64,000 nt of DNA, taken from NCBI GenBank assembly GCA_013153635.1, contig JAADDZ010000020.1:35379-99378 (forward strand), read 5' to 3'. Within the stretch, counting starts at the first letter, position 1; every line of letters starts with the position of its first letter. The DNA is from Aquificota bacterium. GTDB lineage: Bacteria > Aquificota > Aquificia > Aquificales > Hydrogenothermaceae. The position numbers were made by a program, and so were the translations under genes. Of the stretch, positions 38,091-47,806 are shown piece by piece. The notes under the pieces are model-generated. The model was not told the DNA's origin, ran no database searches, and saw only the letters and a program-made list of their open reading frames with translations.

Positions 38091-38627
38091 ATGCTACCAA
38101 AAGAGTATATACCCAGATATACGGTTGAAGATTATAAGCAGTGGAAAGGGGACTGGGAGTTGATAGAGGGAATTCCTTTCGCTATGACGCCGTCTCCCTT
38201 CGGGAAACATCAGAAAATCGCAGGTAGGATTGTCCAGCAGATTTTAAACTATGCTGACCAGTGTAAAAATTCACAGCTTAATACTTATGTTGAACTTGAC
38301 TGGATAGTAAACGAAGAAACGGTCGTAAGACCTGACGTTTCCGTTTTGTGTAAAGAAGTCCCTGAACACATAAAAACTCCGCCGAAAGCTGTCTTTAAAG
38401 TCGTATCAAAATCAACTGCAGTAAAAGACGAAAAGATAAAGTTTGAACTTTACGAAAAGGAGGGCGTGGATTACTACATACTCGTATACCCGGATATTCA
38501 AAAGGTAAGGGGCTTTAAACTACAAAACAAAAAGTATGAAAAATTCTTTGACGGAGACGAAGGAATTTTGGAAATAGACGCCTGCCAGTGCAAAATAAAG
38601 ATAGACATTAAAAAAATCTTCTCTTGA
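38091..38627 (+). CDS. Uma2-family (DUF820) PD-(D/E)XK nuclease-like protein
   Basis: 178 residues from the ATG behind GAGGG (an upstream ATG at 38046 is less likely). It has the DUF820/Uma2 pattern: WELIEGIPFAMTPSP, TVVRPDVSVLC (catalytic Asp), KAVFKVVSKSTAVKDEKIKFELYEKEGVDYYILVYP. The usual E-x-K reads VSKST, so Glu is not where expected (PKAVFKVVSKS instead of -vEVlS-), which may weaken catalysis. It forms one inserted block with the toxin-antitoxin pair. Confidence 0.78.
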   Translation: MLPKEYIPRYTVEDYKQWKGDWELIEGIPFAMTPSPFGKHQKIAGRIVQQILNYADQCKNSQLNTYVELDWIVNEETVVRPDVSVLCKEVPEHIKTPPKAVFKVVSKSTAVKDEKIKFELYEKEGVDYYILVYPDIQKVRGFKLQNKKYEKFFDGDEGILEIDACQCKIKIDIKKIFS

Positions 38628-38697
38628 AAATCTCTCTGTCCCATTTCTAAAAAACCACTTGAAACGGTGAAAATTATCGGGACAGTGGTAGAGCCGT

Positions 38698-39552
38698 TTA
38701 TGAAGAAATCGGCTGTAAAATCCTTACCAGTCCTGTTTCTGTAATTTCAAGATAGTGGGTTTTTGTATCATGTCCAGCCATACGACAACCATCTATCCTA
38801 AAAAGCCTAACAATATCTCCAATTTCTTTTTTATACAGTTTTGCCTTATACGGACTATCTATAAGCTCCTTTGCCAAAACCATCGTTCCATCAACGATAT
38901 GTCCTACAGCATATCCCCCTGCGGCTTCCGCTGTAAGCTCCTCATGACCACTCCTTTTTTGAGAAACAAAAAAAGAGGTCTGATACCACTTTTTCATAAA
39001 GTTAAACAATCTTCTAACAATACTTCTTGCTAACATTTCTTTATTTTCAAATAGACCAGTTACAGAATCAATAATAGTAAACTTTGCATGGTAAGTTTTG
39101 ATAGCATAAGCCAAAGTAGCTAATAGTGTAGGTATATCTTCTCGAAGTTTAGAATGAGAAGCCGCATCAACAAGGATTATATTATCTTCAAATTCTTCAA
39201 AATTTAATCCCATGGCAGAAGCTCTAAGTTTTAAAGAAGCCGCAACAAAATTTGCCGGTGCTTCCACAGTAACAAAAATGACTTTTCGTCCTTCACTCGC
39301 CTGCTTAACTGAAAACTGTTCTACCATTAAAGATTTCCCTGTATCACTTACCCCAGTTATATTACATACAGCATAAGCCGGAATACCGTTTAATGACTTT
39401 TTTACAATACGCCCATTTTCAGATTTTACAATAAAAAAAAGTTCATCTAATCCTTCAATACCTGTAGGAATACCATAGAGTTTAGGGGCTTTTGCTAAAG
39501 CTTGCCCACCAGTAAAAATCCCTTCTTTTATTACTTGAGCTTCTTCTGACAT
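38698..39552 (-). CDS. KaiC-like RecA-superfamily ATPase
   Basis: 284 residues with one KaiC/RadA-type ATPase domain: YGIPTGIEGLDELFF, Walker A GVSDTGKS, Walker B FTIIDSVTGLFE, and the late SGHEELTAEAAGGYAVGHIVDGT segment. Single-domain KaiC proteins are common in archaea and occur in Aquificales. They are not circadian clocks there; signalling or motility control is suspected. The likely partner regulator is the HTH gene at 36636-37289. Confidence 0.8.
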   Translation of the reverse strand: MSEEAQVIKEGIFTGGQALAKAPKLYGIPTGIEGLDELFFIVKSENGRIVKKSLNGIPAYAVCNITGVSDTGKSLMVEQFSVKQASEGRKVIFVTVEAPANFVAASLKLRASAMGLNFEEFEDNIILVDAASHSKLREDIPTLLATLAYAIKTYHAKFTIIDSVTGLFENKEMLARSIVRRLFNFMKKWYQTSFFVSQKRSGHEELTAEAAGGYAVGHIVDGTMVLAKELIDSPYKAKLYKKEIGDIVRLFRIDGCRMAGHDTKTHYLEITETGLVRILQPISS

Positions 39553-39638
39553 ATGTACCCCCTTAAATGAAACTTACAGTTAATTTACAGTGGCTAAATT
39601 TTAATTTCAATAGAACAATAATAAAGAAGCTTTCTTTA

Positions 39639-39667
39639 TTGAAAACCTTACAAGTACGAAATATAAT
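39639..39667 (+). promoter_or_regulatory. Sigma-70 type promoter of acyP
   Basis: TTGAAA, 17 bases, TATAAT; 49 bases upstream of the ATG. Confidence 0.7.
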
Positions 39668-39715
39668 TAAATATTCTTAAAAGAAATGTAACTTTACCGA
39701 GGTAAGATATAAAAA

Positions 39716-39985
39716 ATGCTCCTTCATGCAGTAATCTCTGGCAAAGTTCAAAATGTGGGTTTTAGATACTTTACCAAAGAGGTAGCAGAGAACTTAGGAT
39801 TAAAAGGTTATGTTAGAAACCTTCCAGACCAAACAGTAGAAGTAGTAGCCGAAGGAAAAGAAGAAACCTTAGAAAGATTTTTAGAAGAGCTAAAAAAAGG
39901 ACCACCTCTAGCAAAAGTTACAAACATAGAATATAAACTAGTAGACAAAGAGGGAGGTTTCAGTAATTTTGAAATTAGGTATTAA
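39716..39985 (+). CDS. acyP: Acylphosphatase
   Basis: 89-residue enzyme hydrolysing acyl phosphates. GKVQNVGFRYFTK holds the phosphate-binding loop and Arg, and GYVRNLPDQTVEVVAEG holds the catalytic Asn. Small stable acylphosphatases are common in thermophiles. It is the first gene of a rightward run of tightly spaced genes ending at lptB. Confidence 0.95.
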   Translation: MLLHAVISGKVQNVGFRYFTKEVAENLGLKGYVRNLPDQTVEVVAEGKEETLERFLEELKKGPPLAKVTNIEYKLVDKEGGFSNFEIRY

Positions 39986-41129
39986 AATATTTTTAACGAT
40001 TATTTTTACAATTTCTTTATCATTTGGTCTTACTTACAAAGTAAAAAGAGGAGATACCCTTAGCGAGATAGCTCTTAAATATGGTGTTACTGTAGAAGAC
40101 ATCATAGAAGCAAACAACCTAAAACCTCCCTACACAATTTACAAAGGTCAGCGTTTAAAAATACCTGTAGACAGGAAAGAATACAAATATTACAAAGTAA
40201 AACCCGGAGATACTCTTAGTGAGATAGCTCTAAAATTTGGAGTGTCTATAAAAGATATAGTAAAAGCAAATAATCTAAAAAAACCTTACATAATAAGGAC
40301 AGGTCAAGTCCTAAGAATCCCTATAAAAACCCACTCAAAAAGAATTTCCCTATCTGAATGCGAGATAGTCCACAAGGTAAGACCCGGAGATACAATAATA
40401 GAAATCGCCAAAAAGTATCACGTATGGGTAAAAGACCTCAAAAGATTAAATAACCTAAAAGGAGATACATTAAGAGTAGGACAACTTCTCTGTATTAAAA
40501 AGAAGAGAAATGTAAAAAGACAAAAGACCAAAGATGTAGTAAAAGTCGTAAAAAAGAAGATAATAATCCACAGAGTAAAACCCGGAGAGAATCTAAGTAT
40601 CATAGCTAAAAAATACAAAACCTCCATAACACAGATAATAAAAATAAACAAACTAAAAAAACCTTATATAATCCGCCCGGGACAAAAACTAAAAATACCT
40701 AAAAAAATAGTAAAGTATGTAAAAAAAGAAAATATCATAAGAAAAAAAGTAAAATTATCTTTTCAATGGCCTGTAGATGGAGTGATAATCAAAAAATTCG
40801 TTAATAATCATAAAGTAAGACATCTAGGTATAGACATAGCAACCACATGTAACGCTCCGATTAAAGCTTCCGAAGACGGAAAGGTTATCTACGTAGGAGA
40901 TAGCATAAAAACATATGGAAACCTGATTATTTTAAAACACGAAAAAAGATTAACAACGATATATGGACATGTAGGAAAAATACTAGTTAAAGATGGGCAG
41001 TACGTAAAGAAAGGACAGATAATAGGAAAAACAGGAAAACTAAATAACTCTGATACCTGTGGTCTTTATTTTGAAATTAGGAAAAATGCAGAGCCTATAA
41101 ACCCATTAGTTTTTTTAGAAAAAAAATAA
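39969..41129 (+). CDS. LysM-repeat protein with degenerate LytM (M23) domain
   Basis: 386 residues from a TTG start inside acyP (17-base overlap, RBS GGGAGGT). Signal peptide about residues 1-20. Four LysM peptidoglycan-binding repeats follow ([36 protein letters not shown]), then a basic linker and a C-terminal M23 fold ([10 protein letters not shown] to the end). The first zinc motif HLGID is kept, but the second, usually HLHFE, reads GLYFE, so it is probably not an active peptidase. This resembles NlpD/EnvC activators of amidases at cell division. Confidence 0.88.
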   Translation: MKLGIKIFLTIIFTISLSFGLTYKVKRGDTLSEIALKYGVTVEDIIEANNLKPPYTIYKGQRLKIPVDRKEYKYYKVKPGDTLSEIALKFGVSIKDIVKANNLKKPYIIRTGQVLRIPIKTHSKRISLSECEIVHKVRPGDTIIEIAKKYHVWVKDLKRLNNLKGDTLRVGQLLCIKKKRNVKRQKTKDVVKVVKKKIIIHRVKPGENLSIIAKKYKTSITQIIKINKLKKPYIIRPGQKLKIPKKIVKYVKKENIIRKKVKLSFQWPVDGVIIKKFVNNHKVRHLGIDIATTCNAPIKASEDGKVIYVGDSIKTYGNLIILKHEKRLTTIYGHVGKILVKDGQYVKKGQIIGKTGKLNNSDTCGLYFEIRKNAEPINPLVFLEKK

Positions 41130-41142
41130 AAGAGGTACACAT

Positions 41143-42354
41143 ATGGAAGAATTTCCCCGTATAAAAAGACTCCCTCATTATGTCTTTGCTACAGTTAACG
41201 ACCTAAAAGCAAAGCTAAGAAGAGAAGGAGAAGATATTATAGATTTGGGAATGGGAAATCCAGACTTAAAACCAGCAGAGCATATTATCGATAAACTGTG
41301 TGAATCAGCAAAAAAGAAAACAACCCATAGATATTCTTCGTCAGAAGGAATACCTAGATTAAGAAAAGCTATTAGCGATTACTACAAAAGGAGATTCGAT
41401 GTTGATTTAGACCCAAACAAAGAAGCAATAATGACAATAGGCTCAAAAGAAGGTATATCCCACCTTATGTTGGCAATGCTTTCCCCGGGAGATATGGCTT
41501 TAGTCCCTAGTCCTAGGTATCCGATTCATTACTATGCCCCTGTAATAGCCGGAGCAAGTGTTCTTACAGTACCCTTACCTCTAGAAGGTAGTGATGAAGA
41601 GAAACAAGAGACATTCCTAAAAAACATATACGAATCATACGAAGACAGCTATCCAGAACCAAAAGTCCTAATACTAAACTTTCCAAACAATCCAACCACT
41701 ATGACTGTTAATCTAGACTTTTTTCAAGAAATCGTTTCTTTCGCAAAAAAGAAAAAAATGTGGATAATCCACGATTTTGCATATGCAGACTTATGCTTTG
41801 ACGGTTATAAAGCTCCTAGCATACTCCAAGTCAAAAACGCAAAAGATATAGCTGTAGAAACCTACTCATTAACAAAAGGATATTCAATGGCTGGCTGGAG
41901 GGTAGGATTCGTAGTAGGAAATAAAACCCTTATCCATAACCTAAGAAGACTAAAAAGTTATCTAGATTACGGAACTTTCACCCCTATACAGGTAGCGAGC
42001 ATCATAGCTCTAGACAGTGATTACTCTATAGTAGAAAAGGCAAGAGATATATATAGTAAAAGACTAGATGTCCTTGTAAAAGGACTAAATAGAATAGGTT
42101 GGCAAGTAGAAAAACCAAAAGCAACAATGTTCCTATGGGCAAAAATACCAGAAAAATTTAGACATCTTGGCTCTGTAGAATTTAGTATGATGCTCCTAAG
42201 AGAAGCAAAAGTAGCAGTTGCCCCGGGAGTAGGATTCGGAGAACACGGAGAAGGATACGTAAGATTCGCAGTGGTAGAAAATGAAAAAAGAATTAGGCAA
42301 GCGATAAGAAACATGAAAAAATTATTTAAAAGTCAGCAAGAAGTAGCAAAATGA
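41143..42354 (+). CDS. Class I PLP-dependent aminotransferase (AlaC-like)
   Basis: 403 residues. NFPNNPT at 179-185, the PLP-binding Lys245 in [16 protein letters not shown], and the C-terminal VRFAVVENE Arg. Closest in feel to alanine/LL-DAP-type aminotransferases (AlaC/YfdZ group). RBS AAGAGGT. Overlaps lptB by four bases. Confidence 0.88.
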   Translation: MEEFPRIKRLPHYVFATVNDLKAKLRREGEDIIDLGMGNPDLKPAEHIIDKLCESAKKKTTHRYSSSEGIPRLRKAISDYYKRRFDVDLDPNKEAIMTIGSKEGISHLMLAMLSPGDMALVPSPRYPIHYYAPVIAGASVLTVPLPLEGSDEEKQETFLKNIYESYEDSYPEPKVLILNFPNNPTTMTVNLDFFQEIVSFAKKKKMWIIHDFAYADLCFDGYKAPSILQVKNAKDIAVETYSLTKGYSMAGWRVGFVVGNKTLIHNLRRLKSYLDYGTFTPIQVASIIALDSDYSIVEKARDIYSKRLDVLVKGLNRIGWQVEKPKATMFLWAKIPEKFRHLGSVEFSMMLLREAKVAVAPGVGFGEHGEGYVRFAVVENEKRIRQAIRNMKKLFKSQQEVAK

Positions 42355-43085
42355 AAGAACTAGCAAAACTAGAAGTTGACCACTTAAAAAAAAGGTACAA
42401 AGAAAAAGTCGTCTTAGAAGATATATCTTTGTATGTTCAAGAAGGAGAAATCGTAGGGTTGTTAGGTCCCAACGGAGCAGGAAAAACAACAACATTCAAA
42501 TGTCTATTAGGATTCATAAAACCAGACAGCGGAAATATATACCTCAACGGTGAAGATATAACAGACCTACCTGTATATGAAAGAGCTAGAAAAGGAATAT
42601 CTTTCTTACCTCAAGAACCTTCTATTTTTGGAGAACTAACTGTATGGGATAACCTTATGATATTTTTAGAATTTCACGTTCCAGACAAAAAAGAAAGAGA
42701 AAGACGAGCTAAAGAGCTTCTAGAAGAGTTCCATATCTATGACCTAAAAGACCAAAAAGCATATACCTTGTCAGGAGGACAAAGAAGGAGATTAGAGATA
42801 GCAAGAAGTTTGATAATAAACCCCTCTTTTTTGTTACTTGATGAGCCTTTTGCTGGAGTAGACCCTATTTCTGTAAAAGATATAAATAAACTTATAGTAG
42901 AGCTGATACATAGAGATATAGGAGTTATAATCACTGACCACAATGTAAGAGAAACACTGAAAATAACAGACAGAGCTTACATAATAGCCCATGGCAAAGT
43001 AATAAGCGAAGGAACTCCACAACAGATAGTAGAAGACCCAATAGTCAGAAAAATATTTCTCGGTGAAGACTTTACCCTTGCATAA
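42351..43085 (+). CDS. lptB: LPS export ABC transporter ATPase
   Basis: 244-residue ATPase powering the LptBFGC machine that extracts LPS from the inner membrane. Walker [11 protein letters not shown]-loop FLPQEPSIF, signature [12 protein letters not shown], Walker [14 protein letters not shown], switch His in [10 protein letters not shown]. The [10 protein letters not shown] and FAGVDPISV stretches are LptB-specific. lptF/G/C are not in the window. Confidence 0.95.
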   Translation: MKELAKLEVDHLKKRYKEKVVLEDISLYVQEGEIVGLLGPNGAGKTTTFKCLLGFIKPDSGNIYLNGEDITDLPVYERARKGISFLPQEPSIFGELTVWDNLMIFLEFHVPDKKERERRAKELLEEFHIYDLKDQKAYTLSGGQRRRLEIARSLIINPSFLLLDEPFAGVDPISVKDINKLIVELIHRDIGVIITDHNVRETLKITDRAYIIAHGKVISEGTPQQIVEDPIVRKIFLGEDFTLA

Positions 43086-43087
43086 AT

Positions 43088-43603
43088 CTATGTATACTTC
43101 ATTTTTTCAAAAAATATCTTTCGAACACTGTTAAAAAAAGGAACAAACTTTTTATAATCAAGATAAGTCCAAACCATAGGTTGAAATGAGCCATTATAAT
43201 AAAGAAGCTCTAAATCAGCATACACTCCATCACAAAGATAAATTCTACTTCCTCTATACTTAGATGTAGCAACAACGACTTGAAATTCCTCCAGATATAT
43301 AGGGTCTATATTAACTGTTCGATTTCCATTTATGCGGTGGTGATTCTCTAAATCGATGGAAAATTTCTTTAGATTTGCCATTTCCTCTTTTTGAATCAAT
43401 TTATCTAAAACAACAAACTTTTTAAGCAAGTTTTTCCCCATCTCTTTCTCATAATATTTAGAATAAGGAAGAGAGAATATCTCTGTTTGAGATATAATTT
43501 TTCCAAACTGTCCCTTTATAGTAATCTCAACATCTTTTAGATGGTTTTCATAGCTAGGTTGCCACATTAAAGCAAATAAAAGTAGAGCCTTTTGCCTGTC
43601 CAT
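43088..43603 (-). CDS. DUF4416 family protein
   Basis: 171 residues. Motifs match DUF4416: YYEKEMG, RTVNIDPIYL, VATSKYRGSRIYLCDGVYADLELLYYNGSFQP and WTYLDYKKF. Function unknown. Found in thermophiles and deltaproteobacteria as a single-domain cytoplasmic protein. It lies two bases after the moaC-mogA gene, same strand, and three bases from the end of convergent lptB. Confidence 0.8.
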   Translation of the reverse strand: MDRQKALLLFALMWQPSYENHLKDVEITIKGQFGKIISQTEIFSLPYSKYYEKEMGKNLLKKFVVLDKLIQKEEMANLKKFSIDLENHHRINGNRTVNIDPIYLEEFQVVVATSKYRGSRIYLCDGVYADLELLYYNGSFQPMVWTYLDYKKFVPFFNSVRKIFFEKMKYT

Positions 43604-43605
43604 TA

Positions 43606-44529
43606 TTAATGTTTCTTTTCACCTTTAGCCATTCTAATAGCATGCTTTAACAAAGGAGCTAACATTCTAAGATTATCTTTTACTCCTCCAGTACTACCCG
43701 GAAGATTTATAATGAGCGTACTATCTCCAATAACTCCAGCAGTAGCCCTAGAGAGCAGAGATTTGGGAGTAAATCTTACCCCAATTATCCTAACTGCTTC
43801 TCCAAACCCTATCATCTCTTTTTCTACTACTTCTTTTGTAGCTTCTGGAGTAACATCTCTTTTAGAAAAACCTGTTCCTCCAGTAGTGAATATAATATCT
43901 ACTTTATCTTTTAAAGATTCAAACTCATTAATAATCATATCTTTGTCATCAGGAAGAACCTTATAATGAACTACCTTCCCTCTAAACTCATTTTCAATAA
44001 TATCGATAGCTGTTTTTCCGCTTCTATCTTCAGCTTCCTTTTTGTAACAGGTATCGCTTAACGTTATCACCGCACAATCTAAACCAGATAAATCCTCTTC
44101 ATAATCAGATTTCCCCCCTCTTTTCTCTACCAATCTAATATCAGAAATCACCATATTCTTATCAAAAGCTTTGAGCATATCATACACATTTAAAAGAGCA
44201 GATGATACAGCTGTTAGAGCCTCCATCTCAACACCTGTCCTTCCTATACATTTAACTTGAGCAGTAACATAAACACCATCTTCATGAAGATGAGCATCTA
44301 CTAGAACATGGTCAATCATTATATTATGGCAAAAAGGTAATATATCCGCTGTCCTCTTAGCTCCAAATATACCTGCCATTTGAGAGGCAGATAAAACATC
44401 ACCTTTGGGAACTCTTCCTTCTTTTATCATCTTTACAGAATCATCACTTAAGTATATCTTTCCTTCTGCTTTAGCTGTTCTTATCGTCTCAAACTTGTTA
44501 GAAACATCTACCGGCTTAAATCCCATCAA
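43606..44529 (-). CDS. moaC: MoaC-MogA/MoaB fusion (molybdenum cofactor synthesis)
   Basis: 307 residues with two enzymes. Residues 1-~145 are MoaC (cyclic pyranopterin monophosphate synthase: ILPFCHNIMIDHV, CIGRTGVEMEALTAVS, VISDIRLVEKRGGKS). Residues ~150-300 are MogA/MoaB (molybdopterin adenylyltransferase: AVITLSDTC, DRSGKTAIDII, IFTTGGTGFSKRDVTPEAT). It therefore covers an early and a late step of the cofactor pathway. Its start overlaps comM by 14 bases. Confidence 0.93.
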   Translation of the reverse strand: MMGFKPVDVSNKFETIRTAKAEGKIYLSDDSVKMIKEGRVPKGDVLSASQMAGIFGAKRTADILPFCHNIMIDHVLVDAHLHEDGVYVTAQVKCIGRTGVEMEALTAVSSALLNVYDMLKAFDKNMVISDIRLVEKRGGKSDYEEDLSGLDCAVITLSDTCYKKEAEDRSGKTAIDIIENEFRGKVVHYKVLPDDKDMIINEFESLKDKVDIIFTTGGTGFSKRDVTPEATKEVVEKEMIGFGEAVRIIGVRFTPKSLLSRATAGVIGDSTLIINLPGSTGGVKDNLRMLAPLLKHAIRMAKGEKKH

Positions 44530-46045
44530 AAACCTCCTGTGAAAGTTTAAAATTTATCGCTTCTATTATATGCTGGGTTTTAATCTTATCAGATGTATCC
44601 AAATCTGCTATAGTCCTAGCTACCTTCAAAACCCTATGAAAAGTTCTAGCAGTAAAATTATATTTCTTTGACGCCATGTTTAAAATATTTTCCGCGTCTA
44701 AATCCAAATTAACAAATCTATCAATCATAGAAGGAGTCATCTCACTGTTAAAATTTATAGGTAAGTCTTTATATCTGTCCCTTTGTATGTCTACAGCCTT
44801 TAACACCCTTTGTTTTATATCTTTAGAACTCTCTCCATAAGACATAGAAGACAGCTCTTGTGGTTTTACACTAGATACATAAGTTAAAATATCGATTCTA
44901 TCAAGAAGAGGTCCCGATATTTTACCCAAATATCTTTTGACTTCTTTTGGGGTACATGTACACTCTTTATGGGAATCATTTTTATACCCACACGGACAAG
45001 GATTTGCCGCCGCTATAAACTGAAATTTTGCTGGAAATTCAAACCTACCTGATGCCCTAGAGATAGAAACCACCTTATCCTCGAGAGGTTGCCTCAAAAC
45101 TTCTAAAACTGACCTCTTGAACTCTGGAAGCTCATCTAAAAACAAAACCCCGTTATGTGCCAAACTAACCTCACCGGGTTTGGGATAAGTTCCACCTCCT
45201 ATCAACGCTATGTCAGATATAGTATGGTGTGGACTTCTAAAAGGTCTAGACCTTACAATAAAACCCTTCAAAATACCTGCAACACTATGAATTTTTGTAG
45301 TTTCTATCGCCTCTTCGAAAGTCATATCAGGTAAAATAGAGGTAAACCTTCTAGCTAGCATTGTTTTTCCAGAACCGGGAGAGCCTATCATCAAAACATT
45401 ATGAAAACCAGAAGCCGCAATCTCCAAAGCCCTTTTTACAGAGTGCTGACCCTTCACTTCAGCGAAATCTAGATTATTATCTAAATCCATAGACAAAAGC
45501 TCATCTTTGTCCAAAGAGATTGGATATTTTTGAATCTCCCCATTTAAAAAAGAAACTATGTCCTTTAAAGACGAAAAACCGTACACCTCTACACCATCTA
45601 CTAAAGCCGCTTCTTTACCATTTTCTATAGGAAGAATAACTTTATTTATACCTTCCTCCCTAAACTTTAAAATGATAGGAAGTATCCCTTTAACAGCTCT
45701 CAAAGACCCATCTAAAGCTAGCTCCCCAATAAAAGCGTACTTTTTTACATTTTCCGAAGAAACCACATTACTACCTGCAAGAATACCAACTGCAACAGGA
45801 AGGTCATACAAAGTACCTTGTTTTTGAACATCTGCAGGAGCAAGATTAACCACTATCTTTTTAATAGGAAAAGAAAGACCTATATTAGAGATAGCAGATT
45901 TTACTCTCTCTCTACTTTCTTTTACCGCTGTATCTGGAAGACCTACCGTTATAAATTGAGGTAAACCTGAAGATATATTCACCTCAACATCTACCACATA
46001 TCCATCAACCCCTAAAGTACCACCACTTTTGACAATAGATAGCAT
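44516..46045 (-). CDS. comM: YifB/ComM Mg-chelatase-like AAA+ ATPase
   Basis: 509 residues: an N-terminal Lon-protease-like fold without catalytic residues, an AAA+ domain (Walker A GSPGSGKTM, Walker B GVLFLDELPEF, AANPCPCG) and a C-terminal Mg-chelatase domain with YNFTARTFHRVLKVARTIADL. ComM is a branch-migration helicase that helps integrate DNA during natural transformation, which fits the comEC gene further on. Confidence 0.93.
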   Translation of the reverse strand: MLSIVKSGGTLGVDGYVVDVEVNISSGLPQFITVGLPDTAVKESRERVKSAISNIGLSFPIKKIVVNLAPADVQKQGTLYDLPVAVGILAGSNVVSSENVKKYAFIGELALDGSLRAVKGILPIILKFREEGINKVILPIENGKEAALVDGVEVYGFSSLKDIVSFLNGEIQKYPISLDKDELLSMDLDNNLDFAEVKGQHSVKRALEIAASGFHNVLMIGSPGSGKTMLARRFTSILPDMTFEEAIETTKIHSVAGILKGFIVRSRPFRSPHHTISDIALIGGGTYPKPGEVSLAHNGVLFLDELPEFKRSVLEVLRQPLEDKVVSISRASGRFEFPAKFQFIAAANPCPCGYKNDSHKECTCTPKEVKRYLGKISGPLLDRIDILTYVSSVKPQELSSMSYGESSKDIKQRVLKAVDIQRDRYKDLPINFNSEMTPSMIDRFVNLDLDAENILNMASKKYNFTARTFHRVLKVARTIADLDTSDKIKTQHIIEAINFKLSQEVFDGI

Positions 46046-46101
46046 TAAAACCCCTTTTTATTTAAAATTTTATAATAAAAAGAAAACAAAGGAAGAATAA
46101 A

Positions 46102-46533
46102 ATGCTCCAAGAAGGAAAAACAAAAGTCTATACACAATACATAACCTTTAACACAAAAAAGAAAAGAGAACTGATAAGAATAACTGACAAAGTAAAAAAA
46201 GCTGTAGAAAAATCCAGCATAAAAGAAGGTCTTTGTCTTGTATCTTCAATGCATCTTACCAGTTCAATAATTATCCAAGATGATGAAGAAGGCTTGCATC
46301 AAGACATTTGGGAATGGTTAGAACAGCTAGCCCCTTTCAAAAACAATTACAAACATCATCTAACTGGCGAAGATAATGCAGATGCACACCTTAAAAACCT
46401 TCTTGTGCATCTTCAAGTAATATTACCTGTAACAAATGGTCAGCTAGACTTAGGAACTTGGCAAGAGATATTCTATGCAGAATTTGACGGCAGAAGACCC
46501 AAAAAAATAGTGATAAAGATAATCGGTATATAA
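46102..46533 (+). CDS. YjbQ family protein (UPF0047)
   Basis: 143 residues with the YjbQ pattern: [35 protein letters not shown] and [28 protein letters not shown]. Members have been reported with weak thiamin-phosphate-synthase activity; the true role is unclear. RBS AAAGGAAG. It is ten bases before bioF. Confidence 0.9.
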   Translation: MLQEGKTKVYTQYITFNTKKKRELIRITDKVKKAVEKSSIKEGLCLVSSMHLTSSIIIQDDEEGLHQDIWEWLEQLAPFKNNYKHHLTGEDNADAHLKNLLVHLQVILPVTNGQLDLGTWQEIFYAEFDGRRPKKIVIKIIGI

Positions 46534-46543
46534 TCTATAAGAT

Positions 46544-47668
46544 ATGTTTACACACAGACTAAAAGAAGAGTTAAAATCTCTAAAAGAACAAAATATGTAT
46601 AGAAACCTTTCAATTCTTAGGGAAAACATCATAGACTTCTCATCTAACGATTATCTTGGTTTAAAAGACTGTAAAAAAACAAAAAAACAACTGTGCCAAA
46701 AAATAGATACTCTACAATTAGGAAGTGGAGCTTCTTTATTAGTATCAGGATACACAAAAATCCAAAACCAGTTAGAAAAACATCTCTCAAACTTAAAAGA
46801 AACCCAAAAATGTATCGTTGTAGGAAGTGGTTACTTAGCAAACATAGGAATGTTACAAGCCCTAATAAAAAAAGAAGATACTGTCCTTAGTGACGAGCTA
46901 AATCACGCATCAATAATAGACGGTTTGAAACTTACAAAAGCTGAAAAACTGATATATAAACATAAAAATACAAAAGACCTAGAGACAAAACTAAAAACAA
47001 GAAAAAACAAAGGTCAAATATTTATAGTCACAGATGGGGTTTTTAGCATGGAGGGAGATATAGCCCCCTTAGACGATATTTACAAAATATCCAAAAAATA
47101 CGATGCTGTACTTATAATAGACGATGCTCATGCAACAGGAATCTTAGGAGAAGGGAAAGGAACATTATTTCATTTTGGTTTGAAACCTGAAGAAAATATA
47201 ATCCAAATGGGAACTCTATCCAAAGCAGTAGGAAGCTACGGAGCTTTTATATGTGCCTCGGAAGTTGTAATAGAGTATCTTATAAACAAAATGAGAACAG
47301 CCATATTTACCACAGCTTTATCCCCTATCCAAAACTATATATCCTTACAAAACCTCCAAATAATGCAGGCAGAACCTCACAGAAGGCTAGAAGTATTACA
47401 AAAGGCAAAATATCTTGCAGAAGGCTTAAAAAAAGCCAGATTCAAAGTAACATTCAACGGTACTCCTATAATCCCACTAATAGTTAATGAAGAAAAAAAA
47501 GCCATAAAAATAAGAGATTTCTTACTGCAAAACAACATATTCCTTCAAGCGATAAGACCTCCTACTGTCCCAAAAGGAACATCTAGACTTAGGATAACCA
47601 TATCCTACAAACACTCTTACGAAGATATAGAAAAGCTACTCTCTCTTTTAACAAAATTCCAGACTTGA
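46544..47668 (+). CDS. bioF: 8-amino-7-oxononanoate synthase
   Basis: 374-residue PLP enzyme condensing pimeloyl thioester with L-alanine, the first committed step of biotin ring formation. SSNDYLGL at 33-40, SELNHAS-type motif at 117-123, DDAHATG at 193-199 and PLP Lys227 in MGTLSKAVGSYGAF. Takes its substrate from BioW. No other bio gene is adjacent. Confidence 0.93.
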   Translation: MFTHRLKEELKSLKEQNMYRNLSILRENIIDFSSNDYLGLKDCKKTKKQLCQKIDTLQLGSGASLLVSGYTKIQNQLEKHLSNLKETQKCIVVGSGYLANIGMLQALIKKEDTVLSDELNHASIIDGLKLTKAEKLIYKHKNTKDLETKLKTRKNKGQIFIVTDGVFSMEGDIAPLDDIYKISKKYDAVLIIDDAHATGILGEGKGTLFHFGLKPEENIIQMGTLSKAVGSYGAFICASEVVIEYLINKMRTAIFTTALSPIQNYISLQNLQIMQAEPHRRLEVLQKAKYLAEGLKKARFKVTFNGTPIIPLIVNEEKKAIKIRDFLLQNNIFLQAIRPPTVPKGTSRLRITISYKHSYEDIEKLLSLLTKFQT

Positions 47669-47806
47669 TAAATTACCTAAATTATTTTAAGCTAAAGTAC
47701 CCTATATCTCCTAAAAGGAGGAATACTCCTAACTATGCTTATTATCATAGCTTATAGTAATAAAATAATATATATTCCATAAAAAAATAAAAACCCATAG
47801 AAAAAG

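Noticed and set aside
38628..38697. Possible insertion-sequence end after the Uma2 gene
   Set aside because: No inverted repeat or target duplication matching the other side of the block could be found.
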